64,000 nt of DNA from Arsukibacterium indicum (GTDB taxonomy: Bacteria > Pseudomonadota > Gammaproteobacteria > Enterobacterales > Alteromonadaceae), in contig NZ_JAHRID010000006.1 in assembly GCF_019100565.1 (NCBI RefSeq), positions 62,001 to 126,000 of the forward strand, given 5' to 3'. The translations under genes were made by a program, and so were the position numbers. The number at the start of each line of letters is the position of its first letter. Position 1 is the stretch's first letter. Below, in pieces: positions 1-11,258 of this stretch. The notes beneath the pieces were generated by a model that was not told the origin of the DNA, made no database searches, and was given only the letters and a program-made list of their open reading frames with translations.

Positions 1-420
1 GAGTGGATCCAGAAAATTATCAGGGACACTTCAGAGCGGGGCCATAGCCGCGAGGCCGTGCAGGCCAGTATTGTACGCAGCATGGACGATTATATTAACC
101 ATATTACGCCGCAGTTCTCCCGAACCCATATTAATTTTCAGCGGGTACCTACCGTTGATACGTCTAATCCGTTCAGTGCCAAAGACATTCCGTCACTGGA
201 TGAAAGCTTTGTGGTTATTCGCTTTCGCGGCATAAAACATGTCGATTTCCCTTATTATCTGCGGATGATCCATGGCTCTTTTATGTCGCGGGTAAATACC
301 CTGGTGGTTCCTGGTGGCAAAATGGGTTTAGCAATGGAGCTGATTTTAACACCGTTAATTGAAGCCATAATGCAAAAGCGGCGCCAGGCTCGTGGTCAGG
401 CAGACTGGCTGGGTAAATAA
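1..420 (+). CDS. prkB: Phosphoribulokinase-family protein PrkB, 3' part only
   Basis: The reading frame is open from the first base, so the gene starts left of the window and only the last 139 residues are present. They match what I recall of E. coli PrkB (YhfJ), an uncharacterised P-loop kinase of the phosphoribulokinase/uridine kinase family. Visible family landmarks are RDTSERGHSREA near the left edge, the PQFSRTHINFQRVPTVDTSNPF block and the C-terminal NTLVVPGGKMGLAMEL stretch. The P-loop is outside the window. In E. coli the gene lies beside yhfA and crp; an OsmC/yhfA gene is also close here. It is not evidence for a Calvin cycle, since no RuBisCO gene is seen. Its 3' end faces speD, which is read toward it. 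Confidence 0.88.
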   Translation, partial: EWIQKIIRDTSERGHSREAVQASIVRSMDDYINHITPQFSRTHINFQRVPTVDTSNPFSAKDIPSLDESFVVIRFRGIKHVDFPYYLRMIHGSFMSRVNTLVVPGGKMGLAMELILTPLIEAIMQKRRQARGQADWLGK

Positions 421-474
421 ACCCATCTGCACTGGCCGCCAGTTGGCGCCGCTCTGTTGTCAGTAATCTCAGGC

Positions 475-1290
475 TTATTTCATCTCTGGTAAGTTGCGGC
501 CGTAAAAAATTTCCCGGATCTCTTTAAACACTTTTTTACTGATCATTTTCTGCTCATCTGCAGTCATACTGTCGGTACCCATGCCAAACAGATAGTTGTT
601 CAGATCCGCCTCTTTTAACATCATCTTGGTATGAAACAGATTTTCCTGATAAACATTTACATCTATCATCTGGAACGCCTGCTTGGTATCCATTTCCATA
701 AAGTTCTGAATAGAACTTATCGGATGATCGATATAATGTTTAGTGCCGCTAATATCACGGGTAAAACCGCGCACACGGTAGTCTATTGTTACCACGTCAG
801 ACTCAAAACTGTGAATAAGGAAATTCAGTGCTTTCAGTGGCGAAATAATGCCACAGGTTGAGACCTCAATATCGGCCCTGAAAGTACAGATCCCGTCATG
901 CGGATGCACCTCCGGATAGGTGTGTACGCAGATATGGCTTTTATCCAGATGCGCTACCACAGCTTCAGGTAATGGCCCCGGATTTTCTGAATTATCCGGG
1001 TCAACCAGCACCGGCTCTTCACTAACCAGAATAGTAACGCTCGCTCCCTGCGGATCGTAATCCTGACGGGCTATATTCAGTACATTGGCGCCAATGATAT
1101 CGACTACTTCGGTCAGAATATCAGTCAGCCGGTCAGCGTTATACTGCTCGTCAATGTATTCAATATATTCCTGCCGATGCTGCTCGGTTTTCGCATAACA
1201 AATATCGTATAAGCTAAAGCTTAAACTTTTGGTCAGGTTATTAAACCCGTGCAGTTTCAGTTTTTCAAAAGGCTTTACCAATTTCTGCAA
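475..1290 (-). CDS. speD: S-adenosylmethionine decarboxylase proenzyme
   Basis: SpeD decarboxylates S-adenosylmethionine to the aminopropyl donor for spermidine synthesis. The 271-residue product is close to the 264 residues of the E. coli enzyme and belongs to the same long bacterial class. The self-cleavage site is visible as [12 protein letters not shown]: cleavage before Ser118 would turn that serine into the pyruvoyl cofactor. A Cys-rich, His-rich segment ([19 protein letters not shown]) follows, as in the family. No speE follows it here, unlike in E. coli; the downstream neighbour is the convergent prkB. The OsmC gene lies 27 bp upstream on the same strand, so the two may be co-transcribed. 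Confidence 0.93.
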   Translation of the reverse strand: MQKLVKPFEKLKLHGFNNLTKSLSFSLYDICYAKTEQHRQEYIEYIDEQYNADRLTDILTEVVDIIGANVLNIARQDYDPQGASVTILVSEEPVLVDPDNSENPGPLPEAVVAHLDKSHICVHTYPEVHPHDGICTFRADIEVSTCGIISPLKALNFLIHSFESDVVTIDYRVRGFTRDISGTKHYIDHPISSIQNFMEMDTKQAFQMIDVNVYQENLFHTKMMLKEADLNNYLFGMGTDSMTADEQKMISKKVFKEIREIFYGRNLPEMK

Positions 1291-1317
1291 TCTCCACTAC
1301 AGCCGTTGCTGTATTGT

Positions 1318-1758
1318 TTAGCTGGGCAATGACTCAGACACAGCGGTCTGGTTTGCATTGTTAATACTATAGGAATGGCTTACAGCAACACTGCTGGCCA
1401 GCATAATAGACACCGAGCAATATTTATCTGCTGATAAATTAACTGCCCGCGCTACTTGTTTGTCACTCAGATCGTGGCCCGACACCACAAAGTGCAGGTG
1501 AATTTTAGTAAACACTCTGGGGGCGCTCTCTGCCCGCTCGGCTTTAAGCTCGACTTCACAACCAACAACCTGCTGACGGGCTTTTTGCAAAATACTGACT
1601 ACATCAACCGAAGAGCAGGCCCCGGCAGACATCAGTACCATCTCCATAGGAGTTGGCGCCGAGCTGTCTGTACTGTCGGCGTCAAACACCATTGAATGAC
1701 CGCTGGCAGAGCGACCAATAAACCTCAGGTTATCAACCCAGCTGACTTTTGCTTGCAT
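1318..1758 (-). CDS. OsmC/Ohr-family protein, YhfA-like
   Basis: A 146-residue OsmC-fold protein. Members of this superfamily are thiol-dependent peroxidases or close relatives; the YhfA branch has no settled substrate. The two conserved cysteines are present: Cys48 in the SAGACSSVD motif and Cys114 in DKYCSVS. I chose the ATG at 1758 because AGGA lies six bases before it. A TTG two codons upstream would also be in frame but is worse placed. In E. coli yhfA is beside crp; no crp gene is in this window. Function beyond membership of the family is not shown. Confidence 0.85.
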   Translation of the reverse strand: MQAKVSWVDNLRFIGRSASGHSMVFDADSTDSSAPTPMEMVLMSAGACSSVDVVSILQKARQQVVGCEVELKAERAESAPRVFTKIHLHFVVSGHDLSDKQVARAVNLSADKYCSVSIMLASSVAVSHSYSINNANQTAVSESLPS

Positions 1759-1842
1759 ATCCAATCCTGGCGTGATTTTTTAGGCTGGATATTCTACGGA
1801 AATATAGGGCTGGTAGCCAGCATTAATCCTGCTGAAACAAGG

Positions 1843-2211
1843 CTAATCCATTAGCCTGGCGATTGCGCTATCAAACAGGTTTTTGATTAACAATGCAATT
1901 TCGTTGATAAGTTCCGCTTGTTCGACAGTTGCTTTTTTTTCCAGCACGCTACTCAGAACTTCCTGAAAATCGTACATAATGCCATCAACTTCACGAATTA
2001 TCATGCTGCGATGGTTCATTTCCAGCTCGGTGTGTTGGGTACAGAGGGCAATAATTTGCTCGGCAATGCGTTCTTCCAGAATCACACCTACCGTTTTACC
2101 GTTGGCCAGTTCGGTGCCATCTTCAGTGAAAAGAGTCAGATGTTCCGTTAAAAACTGGATAAGGTGCTCGTAGCCGGATTGATCAGTCACCATGTTGAAG
2201 GTTACCTGCAT
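1843..2211 (-). CDS. Small conserved protein of unknown function, possibly DUF3802
   Basis: A 122-residue acidic protein without signal peptide or membrane segment. It looks largely alpha-helical, with an N-terminal EHLIQFLTEHL helix and a C-terminal helix ending KNLFDSAIARLMD. From memory it resembles DUF3802, a short family of marine gammaproteobacteria, but I could not test that. It lies between the OsmC gene and astD on the same strand; I recall Shewanella genomes having a small conserved gene in the same place after astD. A terminator-like hairpin separates it from astD, so it probably has its own promoter. Function unknown. Confidence 0.7.
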   Translation of the reverse strand: MQVTFNMVTDQSGYEHLIQFLTEHLTLFTEDGTELANGKTVGVILEERIAEQIIALCTQHTELEMNHRSMIIREVDGIMYDFQEVLSSVLEKKATVEQAELINEIALLIKNLFDSAIARLMD

Positions 2212-2270
2212 TGCTTGGCATTAAAAACATTACAATAGCGTAATTTAACCAAAATGTCGGCAAGAAAACA

Positions 2271-2292
2271 AATCGGGGCCGCAGCCCCGATT
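2271..2292 (-). terminator. Rho-independent terminator after astD
   Basis: Nine-base perfect stem AATCGGGGC/GCCCCGATT around a CGCA loop, just past the astD stop codon. Read leftward the stem is followed by TGTTTTCTT, a passable U-tract. Confidence 0.75.
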
Positions 2293-2299
2293 TTACCAA

Positions 2300-3769
2300 T
2301 TAAAATGTCAGGCCAGGTGATAACTGCTCTGGCATTGATACCTGATCTAATTCTACTGACGCCACCGGATAAGCACAGTAATCTGCTGCATAATACGCGC
2401 TGGCGCGGTGATTACCACTTCCACCAATACCGCCAAACGGCGCGGCAGAGCTGGCGCCGGTTATCGGCCGGTTCCAGTTGACAATACCGGCCCGGATCCG
2501 CCGGTAAAAATGCTGATACAGTTCCTGACTGTCACTGAGTAAGCCTGCCGACAAACCAAAGCTGGTATTGTTCGCTGCATCAATAGCAGTATCAAAGTCA
2601 GTAAAACGGAACACTTTTAGTAAAGGACCAAAATGCTCTTCATCCGGAAAGTTCTTTATATTGCTGCATTCTATGATACCAGGTGATACCAGCGCGGTAT
2701 CACTTTGCAAATGCTGCAGCTCAACCAGCACTTCGCCGCCCAGATCAACAAGCTGTTGCTGAGCCGCACGCATCCCCTTAGCGGCAGCGACGGAAATCAT
2801 GGCACCTATAAACGGTTGTGGATCAGCGTCATACAGGCCGGTTTTAATATTACGGGTCACTTCTATCAGCCGGGCAAGAATGGCATCGCCCTGAGCATTA
2901 GCGGGTAAAAACAACTTACGGGCACAGGTACAACGCTGACCGGCTGAAATAAAGGCCGATTGCACGATATCATGCACCGCCGCATCAATATTGCTGACAT
3001 CCTGGACAATAAGCGGGTTATTACCGCCCATTTCCAGTGCCAGAATTTTTTCTGGCCGGCCGGCAAACTGCTGGTGTAAATAATGGCCAGTGCGCGAACT
3101 TCCGGTGAAGAACAGGCCGTCAATACCATCATGACTTGCTAAAGCCTTACCGGTATCAACTTCGCCCTGCAACAAGTTTAATACCCCTGCCGGCAAGCCC
3201 GCTTTTTCCCACAATTTAACCGTATGTTCAGCAACCATTGGGGTTAACTCGGATGGCTTAAACAAAACCGTGTTGCCGGCAAGTAACGCAGGAACAATAT
3301 GACCATTGGGCAAATGGCCCGGGAAATTATAAGGCCCGAATACGGCCACCACGCCATGCGGTTTATGCCTGATAAAAGCCCGCCCCTGCGGCATAGGATT
3401 TTCTTTGGTGCCGGTACGTTCTTCATAAGCACGCACAGAAATATCAACCTTACCTATCATGGCAGCAACTTCGGTACGGCTTTCCCACAATGCTTTACCT
3501 GTGTCTCTGGCAATACAAAGTGCCAACGCTTCTTTATTTTCGGCCAGTTGTTCAGCAAAACGTTTTACTACTTCTACTCTGGCTTCAAAACTTAAATCAC
3601 CCCAGCTGTATTGAGCGGCGCGTGCAGCGTTTATGGCTGCGTCTACCTGCTCTGCACTGGCTGCCTGCCCCTGCCAAACCTGTTGGTTTTTGGCCGGGTC
3701 CAATGACGAAAAAGACTTGCCCTCTCCTGCCAACCATTGACCATTAATAAATTGCACTGCGTGGCTCAT
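2300..3769 (-). CDS. astD: N-succinylglutamate 5-semialdehyde dehydrogenase
   Basis: Oxidises succinylglutamate semialdehyde to succinylglutamate with NAD, the fourth step of the arginine succinyltransferase (AST) route. The 489-residue protein is a full-length aldehyde dehydrogenase: the NAD-binding FTGSSRTG lies at 221-228, the general base Glu246 in [10 protein letters not shown], and the nucleophile Cys280 in [11 protein letters not shown]. The N-terminus ([10 protein letters not shown]) and the [21 protein letters not shown] block are typical of AstD. It follows astA by 13 bp, so the two are in one operon with argD upstream. The genes for AstB and AstE, the other two AST enzymes, are not in the window. 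Confidence 0.94.
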   Translation of the reverse strand: MSHAVQFINGQWLAGEGKSFSSLDPAKNQQVWQGQAASAEQVDAAINAARAAQYSWGDLSFEARVEVVKRFAEQLAENKEALALCIARDTGKALWESRTEVAAMIGKVDISVRAYEERTGTKENPMPQGRAFIRHKPHGVVAVFGPYNFPGHLPNGHIVPALLAGNTVLFKPSELTPMVAEHTVKLWEKAGLPAGVLNLLQGEVDTGKALASHDGIDGLFFTGSSRTGHYLHQQFAGRPEKILALEMGGNNPLIVQDVSNIDAAVHDIVQSAFISAGQRCTCARKLFLPANAQGDAILARLIEVTRNIKTGLYDADPQPFIGAMISVAAAKGMRAAQQQLVDLGGEVLVELQHLQSDTALVSPGIIECSNIKNFPDEEHFGPLLKVFRFTDFDTAIDAANNTSFGLSAGLLSDSQELYQHFYRRIRAGIVNWNRPITGASSAAPFGGIGGSGNHRASAYYAADYCAYPVASVELDQVSMPEQLSPGLTF

Positions 3770-3782
3770 GTATTACCCCTGC

Positions 3783-4802
3783 TTAAATTCTGGTTAATCG
3801 GACCTGATCACCGGCTTTAACTCCCAAAGCATCGGCACAGGCCTGTGGCAGCACAACCTGTTCGCTCTGTTCAGTCACAGTAAGCGGTAACCAGGTAGCA
3901 CGAAAATTCCCGATATTAGTATTGCAGATCAAATAGGGCTGGCTGTCCGGCCCCGGCGTACCAATCTGCACCTGTAATTTGCGACTATACCGAATTGAAC
4001 GGATATGCTCTACCCTTGCCTCAACTGTTGGACCGGCATCAAAAATATCGACATAACCGCGATTAGAAAACCCTTCGGATTGCAACAATGCCAGGGCGGG
4101 CCGGGTTTTGTCGTGCACTTTACCAATAACCTGCTGTGCATCTTTACTAAGTAAGCTGACATAGATCGGGTATTTGGGCATCAACTCGGCAATAAACACT
4201 TTCTGTCCAATACCTGTGAGATAGTCAGCGGTTGGAAAGTCGACAGAAAAGAAATGCTCCTGCAACCAACGCCAGAAAGGCGAGTGACCATTCTGGTCTG
4301 ATACGCCTCGCATTTCGGCGATAACCCGGTCGGCAAAGCGTTCAGCAAATTCAGCCATAAATAGAAATCGGGCTTTCGACAGTAAACGACCATTATTTTT
4401 CTCCCGACGGTTTTCACGCAAAAACAGCGTACACAATTCGCTGACGCCAGTGTAATCGTTACACAGCGTCAGAATATCTACTGTTTTGTATACCCCGAGC
4501 GAACGCGAACTGTGAACAACCTTACCCAAATGATAGTGATAAAACGCATCATCCAGGCCTACGGCCGCTTCCAGAGCACTGGTGCCGCAAACATCGCCAT
4601 TGCTGGTATCCTCGAGCACAAATAAATAGCCTTCGTCACCAGGACCGCTGACTGTCTTTTGTAACGACTGCTCCGAACGGCTGATCTTGCGCATTAGCAG
4701 CTCATCATTGACCGGCAGCGAGGTAAAACCATGCCCCGATTCCACTGCCATTTGATAGAGCGCCGGGTAATCATCCGCTCGGATTGGGCGAATCACCATC
4801 AT
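3783..4802 (-). CDS. astA: Arginine N-succinyltransferase
   Basis: Transfers succinyl from succinyl-CoA to the alpha-amino group of arginine, the first step of the AST pathway. The 339 residues match the usual length. Family landmarks are the N-terminal IRPIRADDYPALYQMA acyltransferase start, LCTLFLRENRREKNNGRLLSKARFLFMAEF, and the C-terminal PYLICNTNIGNFRATW. Two ATGs occur in tandem at the start; the first (4802) has GGAG nine bases upstream, so I kept it. It lies 116 bp downstream of argD and just upstream of astD. The protein is soluble and cytoplasmic. Confidence 0.94.
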   Translation of the reverse strand: MMVIRPIRADDYPALYQMAVESGHGFTSLPVNDELLMRKISRSEQSLQKTVSGPGDEGYLFVLEDTSNGDVCGTSALEAAVGLDDAFYHYHLGKVVHSSRSLGVYKTVDILTLCNDYTGVSELCTLFLRENRREKNNGRLLSKARFLFMAEFAERFADRVIAEMRGVSDQNGHSPFWRWLQEHFFSVDFPTADYLTGIGQKVFIAELMPKYPIYVSLLSKDAQQVIGKVHDKTRPALALLQSEGFSNRGYVDIFDAGPTVEARVEHIRSIRYSRKLQVQIGTPGPDSQPYLICNTNIGNFRATWLPLTVTEQSEQVVLPQACADALGVKAGDQVRLTRI

Positions 4803-4918
4803 CGTCGCTTACTCCATTTTTGCTTTATAATCTGTCAGGGCAAGCTGACTTGCCCCGCAATGCTTCATAATGCGGTCTTAATGCCGCTTATTGTGGGATG
4901 TCGCAGCTACGATAAATC

Positions 4919-6214
<1,296 letters not shown>

Positions 6215-6302
6215 TTATTACAGGTTTCGACGCCTTTGTCTTGTCAGGAAAAATGGCTAAAGCCAGAAAAATCAAGGGCTACAGATAGATTTGCAATCGA
6301 AA

Positions 6303-6316
6303 TGAATAACTACGCA
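6303..6316. promoter_or_regulatory. Possible ArgR (ARG box) site upstream of argD
   Basis: Read on the minus strand this is TGCGTAGTTATTCA, which fits the ARG-box core TGAAT-N4-ATTCA at eight of ten positions with one perfect half. It lies about 170 bp before the argD start, in the 292-bp gap to the HDOD gene. At the 21-bp offset expected for a second box only half of the core positions match, so the pair is weak. The rest of the gap shows nothing I can name. Confidence 0.3.
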
Positions 6317-6428
6317 ACTAACGGAAGTCAGCTTAAAACGAGCCTTCACTTACGCTAAAGGTGCAGCTGGCAATCTGGCCCGGCGAACCTGTAAATGGTG
6401 AGCTGCATGAATATGGTCAAAAAAAATG

Positions 6429-7544
6429 TTATAAATCGATACTAAGCCGTTTTAAATTGGTTTTTGCCAGCGTATTTTGCTGTTCGTCGGTTAAATTCAC
6501 CGCTGAAAACCAGTTAAGCGCTTCTTGTGAGCCCGCTTTACCGGCAGCCTTCAGATGCTGCCATTGCACATAAACCTGGGCCTGCTGCACTATTCGTCCT
6601 AAAGGACTGATGCCGTTAAAGCCGATCCCTTCCGCTAACTGATCCAGCGTTTGGCACAGAGGCAAATGATGCAACGACCAGCGTGAGCTGATATCAGCAC
6701 TGAGTATCTCGGCAAATTCCAACAAACTATTACTTAAGAAACCGGCATCCGGTTCAAGACCATCCAGCGCATCGGTTAGTTCAGTGTTACGTTCATCCCG
6801 CGCCTTAAGCAGTTCTTCCTGCTTAATTTGCTGATAGGTACGCAGATAATTGCGGGTTACTACGATATGGCCCAGCGGATGAAACAAGCCAACACAAAAC
6901 GCGGCGTAAGGTAGCTCAGCACTGTCCTCCGCCAACCTGCGTGCAGCAATGGCACAGGCCAGAGTATAATCCCATAAGCGTGTTTTCAAGCCAACAAACG
7001 GGTCAGTCGCATGAGGTAAACAGCGGCGCATGCCGTATACCGGCACGATTAACTGCAAACTTTCCACCCCGAGAAAACGCAAAGCGGTTTTTACATCCTT
7101 AATTAACGCACCTGAAGCCGTACGATTGCGATATTGCGGTTGATTCACCAATTTGAGCAGGTCTTCTTTTAACCAGTCAATTTCGCTGATTAAGGGGTCC
7201 AGCTGGTTAATAGTTACCGCTTTGTAGGCCAGCTTATCCAAAACCTGATGATACTGTTCGCCTAAATCAAAAATTGAGGCACTGACCAGCGAAATATTGC
7301 CAAGTCGCTGAAACAGCTGGTCGGCAACCTGATCGTGCATATGGGCCTGGGCAAACTCAACAAACTGCTGCCGGGCTTGCTGGCCGGCCAATCGTTGTTG
7401 CATAGCAGCCGCATCAACCGCCAGCAGTTTGCGGCTAGTAGCTGAACCCGTTTTAACCTGATATTGCAAACGAGTGGCTTCAGGGTTGACACCGATGAAA
7501 TCATCCCAGAAAAGTTGGGGCAAAGGTACGTTCAGGTTGCTCAT
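6429..7544 (-). CDS. HDOD-domain signalling protein
   Basis: A 371-residue soluble protein. The region around 115-310 resembles an HDOD domain: [13 protein letters not shown], a [23 protein letters not shown] helix pair, and AIAARRLAE...[15 protein letters not shown], where an HD-type phosphohydrolase would have its catalytic histidine-aspartate. Here the HD pair is not conserved, as is usual for HDOD, a non-enzymatic relative found in signalling and stress proteins. The start overlaps the pabA stop by four bases (ATGA), so translation is probably coupled to pabA. The biological role is unknown. I recall a similar gene next to argD in Shewanella. Confidence 0.7.
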   Translation of the reverse strand: MSNLNVPLPQLFWDDFIGVNPEATRLQYQVKTGSATSRKLLAVDAAAMQQRLAGQQARQQFVEFAQAHMHDQVADQLFQRLGNISLVSASIFDLGEQYHQVLDKLAYKAVTINQLDPLISEIDWLKEDLLKLVNQPQYRNRTASGALIKDVKTALRFLGVESLQLIVPVYGMRRCLPHATDPFVGLKTRLWDYTLACAIAARRLAEDSAELPYAAFCVGLFHPLGHIVVTRNYLRTYQQIKQEELLKARDERNTELTDALDGLEPDAGFLSNSLLEFAEILSADISSRWSLHHLPLCQTLDQLAEGIGFNGISPLGRIVQQAQVYVQWQHLKAAGKAGSQEALNWFSAVNLTDEQQNTLAKTNLKRLSIDL

Positions 7545-8155
7545 TGCTGATTAACCACCTGTTGTTGGCAGGCAACAGTACGCAGTTGCAGAAAATTATT
7601 CAACATTGCTTTACCTGCTTTACTTAAAATCGCTTCAGGATGAAACTGGACGCCATGAATTGCCATTTCACCATGCATTAAAGCCATTATTTCATCCTGT
7701 TGTTCTGGTTTACCGGTCCAGGCTGTGGTTGTCAGTTCTGTCGGCAAACTGGCTGCATCAACCAGCAACGAATGATACCGGGTAACTGATAACGGGTTGG
7801 GCAACCCGGCAAATACCGACTGGCCCTGATGATATATCTCAGAGTTTTTCCCATGCATCACTTTCGCCGCCCGGCAAACCTTGCCACCAAAAACCCGGGC
7901 AATCGCCTGATGGCCAAGGCAAACACCCAGCAGAGGTATTTTACCGGCAAAATATTCAATTGCCGCCAGGCTGACACCGGCTTGATCTGGTGTGCCTGGC
8001 CCGGGCGATATCACCAGATAATCAGGTGCCAGGGCAGCGAGAGCAGCAACACTAAGCTCGTCATTGCGTTTTACTACAACCTGCTGACCAAGTTCAGCGA
8101 AATACTGCACCAGATTCCAGGTAAAAGAATCGTAATTGTCGATCATCAGCAGCAT
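7541..8155 (-). CDS. pabA: Glutamine amidotransferase of aminodeoxychorismate/anthranilate synthase
   Basis: A class-I glutamine amidotransferase of 204 residues that supplies ammonia from glutamine to chorismate. The triad is visible: Cys79 in [10 protein letters not shown], and His172 and Glu174 in GVQFHPEAI. The N-terminal [16 protein letters not shown] is typical of PabA/TrpG. No TrpE, TrpD or PabB partner is adjacent, so PabA (folate synthesis) is the likelier name than TrpG, but the subunit may serve both. The ATG at 8155 has GGAG six bases before it. trpS lies 33 bp upstream and the HDOD gene overlaps downstream, suggesting one transcript. Confidence 0.86.
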   Translation of the reverse strand: MLLMIDNYDSFTWNLVQYFAELGQQVVVKRNDELSVAALAALAPDYLVISPGPGTPDQAGVSLAAIEYFAGKIPLLGVCLGHQAIARVFGGKVCRAAKVMHGKNSEIYHQGQSVFAGLPNPLSVTRYHSLLVDAASLPTELTTTAWTGKPEQQDEIMALMHGEMAIHGVQFHPEAILSKAGKAMLNNFLQLRTVACQQQVVNQQ

Positions 8156-8188
8156 GCAGCGCTCCGAAAAAACAGCCTGGAAAAAGGA

Positions 8189-9193
8189 TCAGGGTGCAAC
8201 AAAACCTACCGCATCATTGACTTTTGCCAGGGTTGCTGCAGCACGACTGCGGGCCTTTTCAGCTCCGGCCCGCATGACGCTTTGCAGTACCGGCAAATCA
8301 GCCCGTAACTCGGTAAAGGATTTTTGCACCGGCTCCAGTAAGGCAATAACTGCATCGGCAACGTCGCCTTTTAGATGGCCGTACATTTTACCTTCGTACT
8401 CTGCTTCCAGCGCCTGCACTGATTTACCGGTAACGCCACTTAGGATACTTAACAAGTTTGCTACGCCAGGTTTGGCGTCTATGTCAAAACGGACCCGTGG
8501 CGGATCGTCAGAGTCGGTCATGGCTTTTTTAAATTTTTTGCTGATCATTTTCGGGTCTTCCAGCAAACCAACAAAATTCCATGGGTTCTCATCAGATTTC
8601 GACATTTTCTTAGTCGGATCCTGCAAACTCATTACCCGGGCCGCGACAGGCGGAATAAAAGGCTCCGGCACGGTAAAAATTTCGCCATAGGCTGTATTAA
8701 AACGCATAGCTACATCCCGCGCTAGCTCCAAATGCTGTTTTTGATCATGGCCTACCGGGATCTGATTGGCCTGGTACAACAAAATATCGGCGGCCATCAA
8801 TACCGGGTAAGTAAATAAGCCGGCATTAACGTTATTATTGTGGCGTTCTGACTTATCTTTAAACTGGGTCATCCGGCCAAGCTCACCAAACTGGGTATAG
8901 CAATTTAACACCCAGGCTAACTGGCTATGCTCTGGCACGTGTGACTGCATAAATACCGCCGAGCGCTTTGGGTCAATACCACAAGCCAGGTAAAGTGCCA
9001 GGCTGTCCAGAGACGCATTTCGCAGTGCAAGCGGGTCCTGGCGCACCGTTATTGCGTGCAAGTCGACAATACAATACAGACAGTCATAGTCATCCTGCAT
9101 CTGATCCCATTGCCGCAGAGCGCCCAGATAGTTACCAATGGTGAGTTGTCCTGAAGGTTGGGCGCCACTTAATACGATTGGTTTGCTACTCAT
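8189..9193 (-). CDS. trpS: Tryptophanyl-tRNA synthetase
   Basis: Charges tRNA-Trp with tryptophan. The 334-residue class-I synthetase has the HIGH-type motif as TIGN (residues 18-21, in [17 protein letters not shown]) and the catalytic loop KMSKS at 196-200. Length equals that of the E. coli enzyme. In E. coli trpS ends the row dam-rpe-gph-trpS; here rpe lies directly upstream and no gph (phosphoglycolate phosphatase) is between them: the gap is only 77 bp. Confidence 0.96.
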   Translation of the reverse strand: MSSKPIVLSGAQPSGQLTIGNYLGALRQWDQMQDDYDCLYCIVDLHAITVRQDPLALRNASLDSLALYLACGIDPKRSAVFMQSHVPEHSQLAWVLNCYTQFGELGRMTQFKDKSERHNNNVNAGLFTYPVLMAADILLYQANQIPVGHDQKQHLELARDVAMRFNTAYGEIFTVPEPFIPPVAARVMSLQDPTKKMSKSDENPWNFVGLLEDPKMISKKFKKAMTDSDDPPRVRFDIDAKPGVANLLSILSGVTGKSVQALEAEYEGKMYGHLKGDVADAVIALLEPVQKSFTELRADLPVLQSVMRAGAEKARSRAAATLAKVNDAVGFVAP

Positions 9194-9270
9194 GTTGGGT
9201 TCACTGTCCTGAATTTATACATTCTTAAAGGTTGGCATTATAGCCGCATGCGACCTGTGACCGAAGAAAA

Positions 9271-9948
9271 TTATTTGCCATGCACTGCCGCAAGCTGCTG
9301 GCGCATCATGCTGATGGTCTGCTGATAATCATCACTGCTGAAAATAGCGGAACCGGCCACAAACATATCGGCACCGGCTTTAGCAATGTCACCAATGTTA
9401 TCAACAGTTACACCGCCATCGACTTCTAATCTGATTGGCAAGCCACTGTCGTCAATTAGCTGCCGTACCTGGGCCAGTTTATCAAGCGTGGCAGGAATAA
9501 ACTTCTGGCCACCAAAACCAGGATTAACTGACATCAGCAAAATAACATCCAGTTTATCCAGTACATGGTCCAGATAACTTAGTGGTGTTGCCGGGTTAAA
9601 TACCAGACCAGCCTGACAACCATGACTTTTAATCAGCTGCAGGGTGCGGTCAATATGGCGTGACGCTTCGGGGTGAAAGGTAATAATACTGGCGCCGGCT
9701 TCTGCAAACTGCGGCACGAGACTATCAACCGGTTCAACCATTAGATGCACATCGATTGGCGCAGTAATGCCGTAATTTCTAATCGCCTTACATACCATAG
9801 GACCTATAGTCAGATTAGGTACATAATGATTATCCATCACATCAAAATGTACGACGTCAGCCCCCGCGGCTAACACACTGTCAATGTCACTGCCGAGTCT
9901 GGCAAAGTCTGCAGATAAAATTGAAGGGGCTATTAAATATGGCAACAT
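9271..9948 (-). CDS. rpe: Ribulose-phosphate 3-epimerase
   Basis: Interconverts ribulose 5-phosphate and xylulose 5-phosphate in the pentose phosphate pathway. The 225-residue TIM-barrel enzyme shows the family blocks [31 protein letters not shown] (metal-binding His and Asp), [15 protein letters not shown] in the form [14 protein letters not shown], and EVDGGV with its catalytic aspartate. It lies leftward, upstream of trpS. In E. coli it directly follows dam; here a rightward island of three genes separates the two. Confidence 0.96.
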   Translation of the reverse strand: MLPYLIAPSILSADFARLGSDIDSVLAAGADVVHFDVMDNHYVPNLTIGPMVCKAIRNYGITAPIDVHLMVEPVDSLVPQFAEAGASIITFHPEASRHIDRTLQLIKSHGCQAGLVFNPATPLSYLDHVLDKLDVILLMSVNPGFGGQKFIPATLDKLAQVRQLIDDSGLPIRLEVDGGVTVDNIGDIAKAGADMFVAGSAIFSSDDYQQTISMMRQQLAAVHGK

Positions 9949-10072
9949 AACTTCGCTCCACTTTTCAGAAAAGCTGACTTTACTGAATTAGCTGCCAAAA
10001 AGCACCTGCTGAAAGTTGCACAAAAAGCAGGCAGCTGCGCACCAGTAGAGCGCAATTTATAACAGCAGATTG

Positions 10073-10101
10073 TTACCATTCAACTTATGTCTTTGTATTA
10101 T
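10073..10101 (+). promoter_or_regulatory. Candidate sigma-70 promoter of the TorF-like gene
   Basis: TTACCA (four of six to consensus) and TATTAT (five of six) are 17 bases apart, about 70 bp upstream of the ATG. A purine-rich site (AAGGGC) lies before the start codon. Confidence 0.4.
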
Positions 10102-10169
10102 ATGCTCTTTTTCATTTGGCATGCTTATTGGAATAAATTAGCCAGGGAATAAACATAAGGGCAATACCA

Positions 10170-10850
10170 ATGAAAATGACAATAACTCTTTCCAGTTTAG
10201 TGACTGCCGGTTTACTTTTTGGCCTGGCCAGTACCAGCACTCAGAGCCATGCAGTAGAACTTAGCGGTGATCTTACCTTTACCTCTGACTATGCGTTTCG
10301 TGGTATTTCGCAGACCGATGAAGCTCCGGCCATTCAGGGTGGTTTAACGCTGAGTGATGAATCTGGTTTCTATGTTTCAGTATGGGGTTCAAGCGTTGAT
10401 TTCGGCGGCCAAGGCACCCTTGAATTTGATGTAATGCTGGGCTGGAGCGGGGCAATCAACGAAGAATGGTCAGTGGATGTGGGTGTGATGCGCTATGGTT
10501 ACCCGAACACTGAATTTGCTGGGTCTAATTTCTATGAGCTTTATGGCTCAGCTTCTTATAAAGATTTTACCTTTGGTCTGGCTTACAGTGATGACTATTA
10601 TGCCAACGCCGGTACCTATTTCTATTTGTACGGCGGTTATAGCTATGCACTGACTGATAATCTGGCTCTCGATTTACACGTTGGCCACAATGAATACGAT
10701 GACAGTGCCGCCAGCTATCTCGACTGGAGTATTGGCCTGAGTACCGAAGTGCTTGGCGCAGGATTAAGCCTTGCTTACGTAGATACCGATATCGATGATT
10801 GTAACTTGTGTGACAGCCGGGTGATTTTCAGTGTATCAAAAAGCTTTTAA
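10170..10850 (+). CDS. TorF-family putative outer-membrane porin
   Basis: A 226-residue secreted protein. A signal peptide (charged MKMT, hydrophobic core, cleavage after SHA near residue 28) is followed by ELSGDLTFTSDYAFRGISQTDEAPAIQGGL, the start typical of the TorF/Gcw_chp family (TIGR02001). The remainder is made of alternating aromatic strands (FYVSVWGSSVDF, YELYGSASY, FYLYGGYSYALTDNLALDLHVGHNEY) ending in a C-terminal phenylalanine, as in outer-membrane beta barrels. The substrate is unknown. Near the C-terminus a CNLC pair could form a disulphide. It is transcribed opposite to rpe. Confidence 0.8.
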   Translation: MKMTITLSSLVTAGLLFGLASTSTQSHAVELSGDLTFTSDYAFRGISQTDEAPAIQGGLTLSDESGFYVSVWGSSVDFGGQGTLEFDVMLGWSGAINEEWSVDVGVMRYGYPNTEFAGSNFYELYGSASYKDFTFGLAYSDDYYANAGTYFYLYGGYSYALTDNLALDLHVGHNEYDDSAASYLDWSIGLSTEVLGAGLSLAYVDTDIDDCNLCDSRVIFSVSKSF

Positions 10851-10869
10851 GTACAGCTGACCTCATCTT

Positions 10870-10899
10870 AAAAAAGTTGCTCAGTATGCCTGAGCAACT
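10870..10899 (-). terminator. Leftward terminator behind the dam operon
   Basis: Nine-base perfect stem AGTTGCTCA/TGAGCAACT with a seven-base loop. The run of six T's follows the stem only when read leftward; rightward it is followed by GATCC. It is therefore oriented for transcripts coming from dam, not for the rightward TorF-like gene. Confidence 0.6.
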
Positions 10900-11003
10900 G
10901 ATCCGGTTAACTACTGCAGCGTATACTAAATAAGCAACTTGTATCCGAAATGCAGATCAATTAAACTCTGCAACTAGTGATTAAAGCGTTAACTGGATTT
11001 AAC

Positions 11004-11258
11004 ATGAAAATTACCTTTAATAGTAAAGCGTTAGCGATTGGAGCTGCTTTAGTGATGGCTGTTACAGCCATTGGCTATTTTAAAGCCAGTCCATTATGCC
11101 AGGATGGTATAAGCCAAACGTCTGGAGAAGCATGTACCAACATTCAGCAAAACTGGTTAAGCTGGATTAAAGGCGATAGCCGCTCTACTCAGTTCCATTT
11201 TGTTGATTTTCTGGAATTATTAAACCGGCTGAGCCCTGCAAGCAGTAAAACAAATTAA
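11004..11258 (+). CDS. Small membrane-anchored or secreted protein, unknown
   Basis: I recognise no family. An 84-residue product starts with MKITFNSKALAIGAALVMAVTAIGYF, a basic N-terminus and one hydrophobic helix (about residues 8-26) that could be a signal anchor or signal peptide. The rest is polar, with two cysteines (PLCQDG, EACTN) that could pair outside the cytoplasm. I chose the ATG at 11004, with GGA six bases upstream; an in-frame GTG at 10977 would add nine residues. Its stop overlaps the start of the next gene by one base (TAATG), so the two are translationally coupled. Confidence 0.6.
   Translation: MKITFNSKALAIGAALVMAVTAIGYFKASPLCQDGISQTSGEACTNIQQNWLSWIKGDSRSTQFHFVDFLELLNRLSPASSKTN

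Noticed and set aside
1..420. PrkB as evidence for carbon fixation
   Set aside because: This branch of the phosphoribulokinase family occurs in non-autotrophs such as E. coli, and no RuBisCO gene is present in the window.
1840..1857. AGGCTAAT/ATTAGCCT palindrome at the end of the small conserved gene
   Set aside because: The two-base loop is too tight for a terminator, and most of it is the coding end of the gene and its stop codon.
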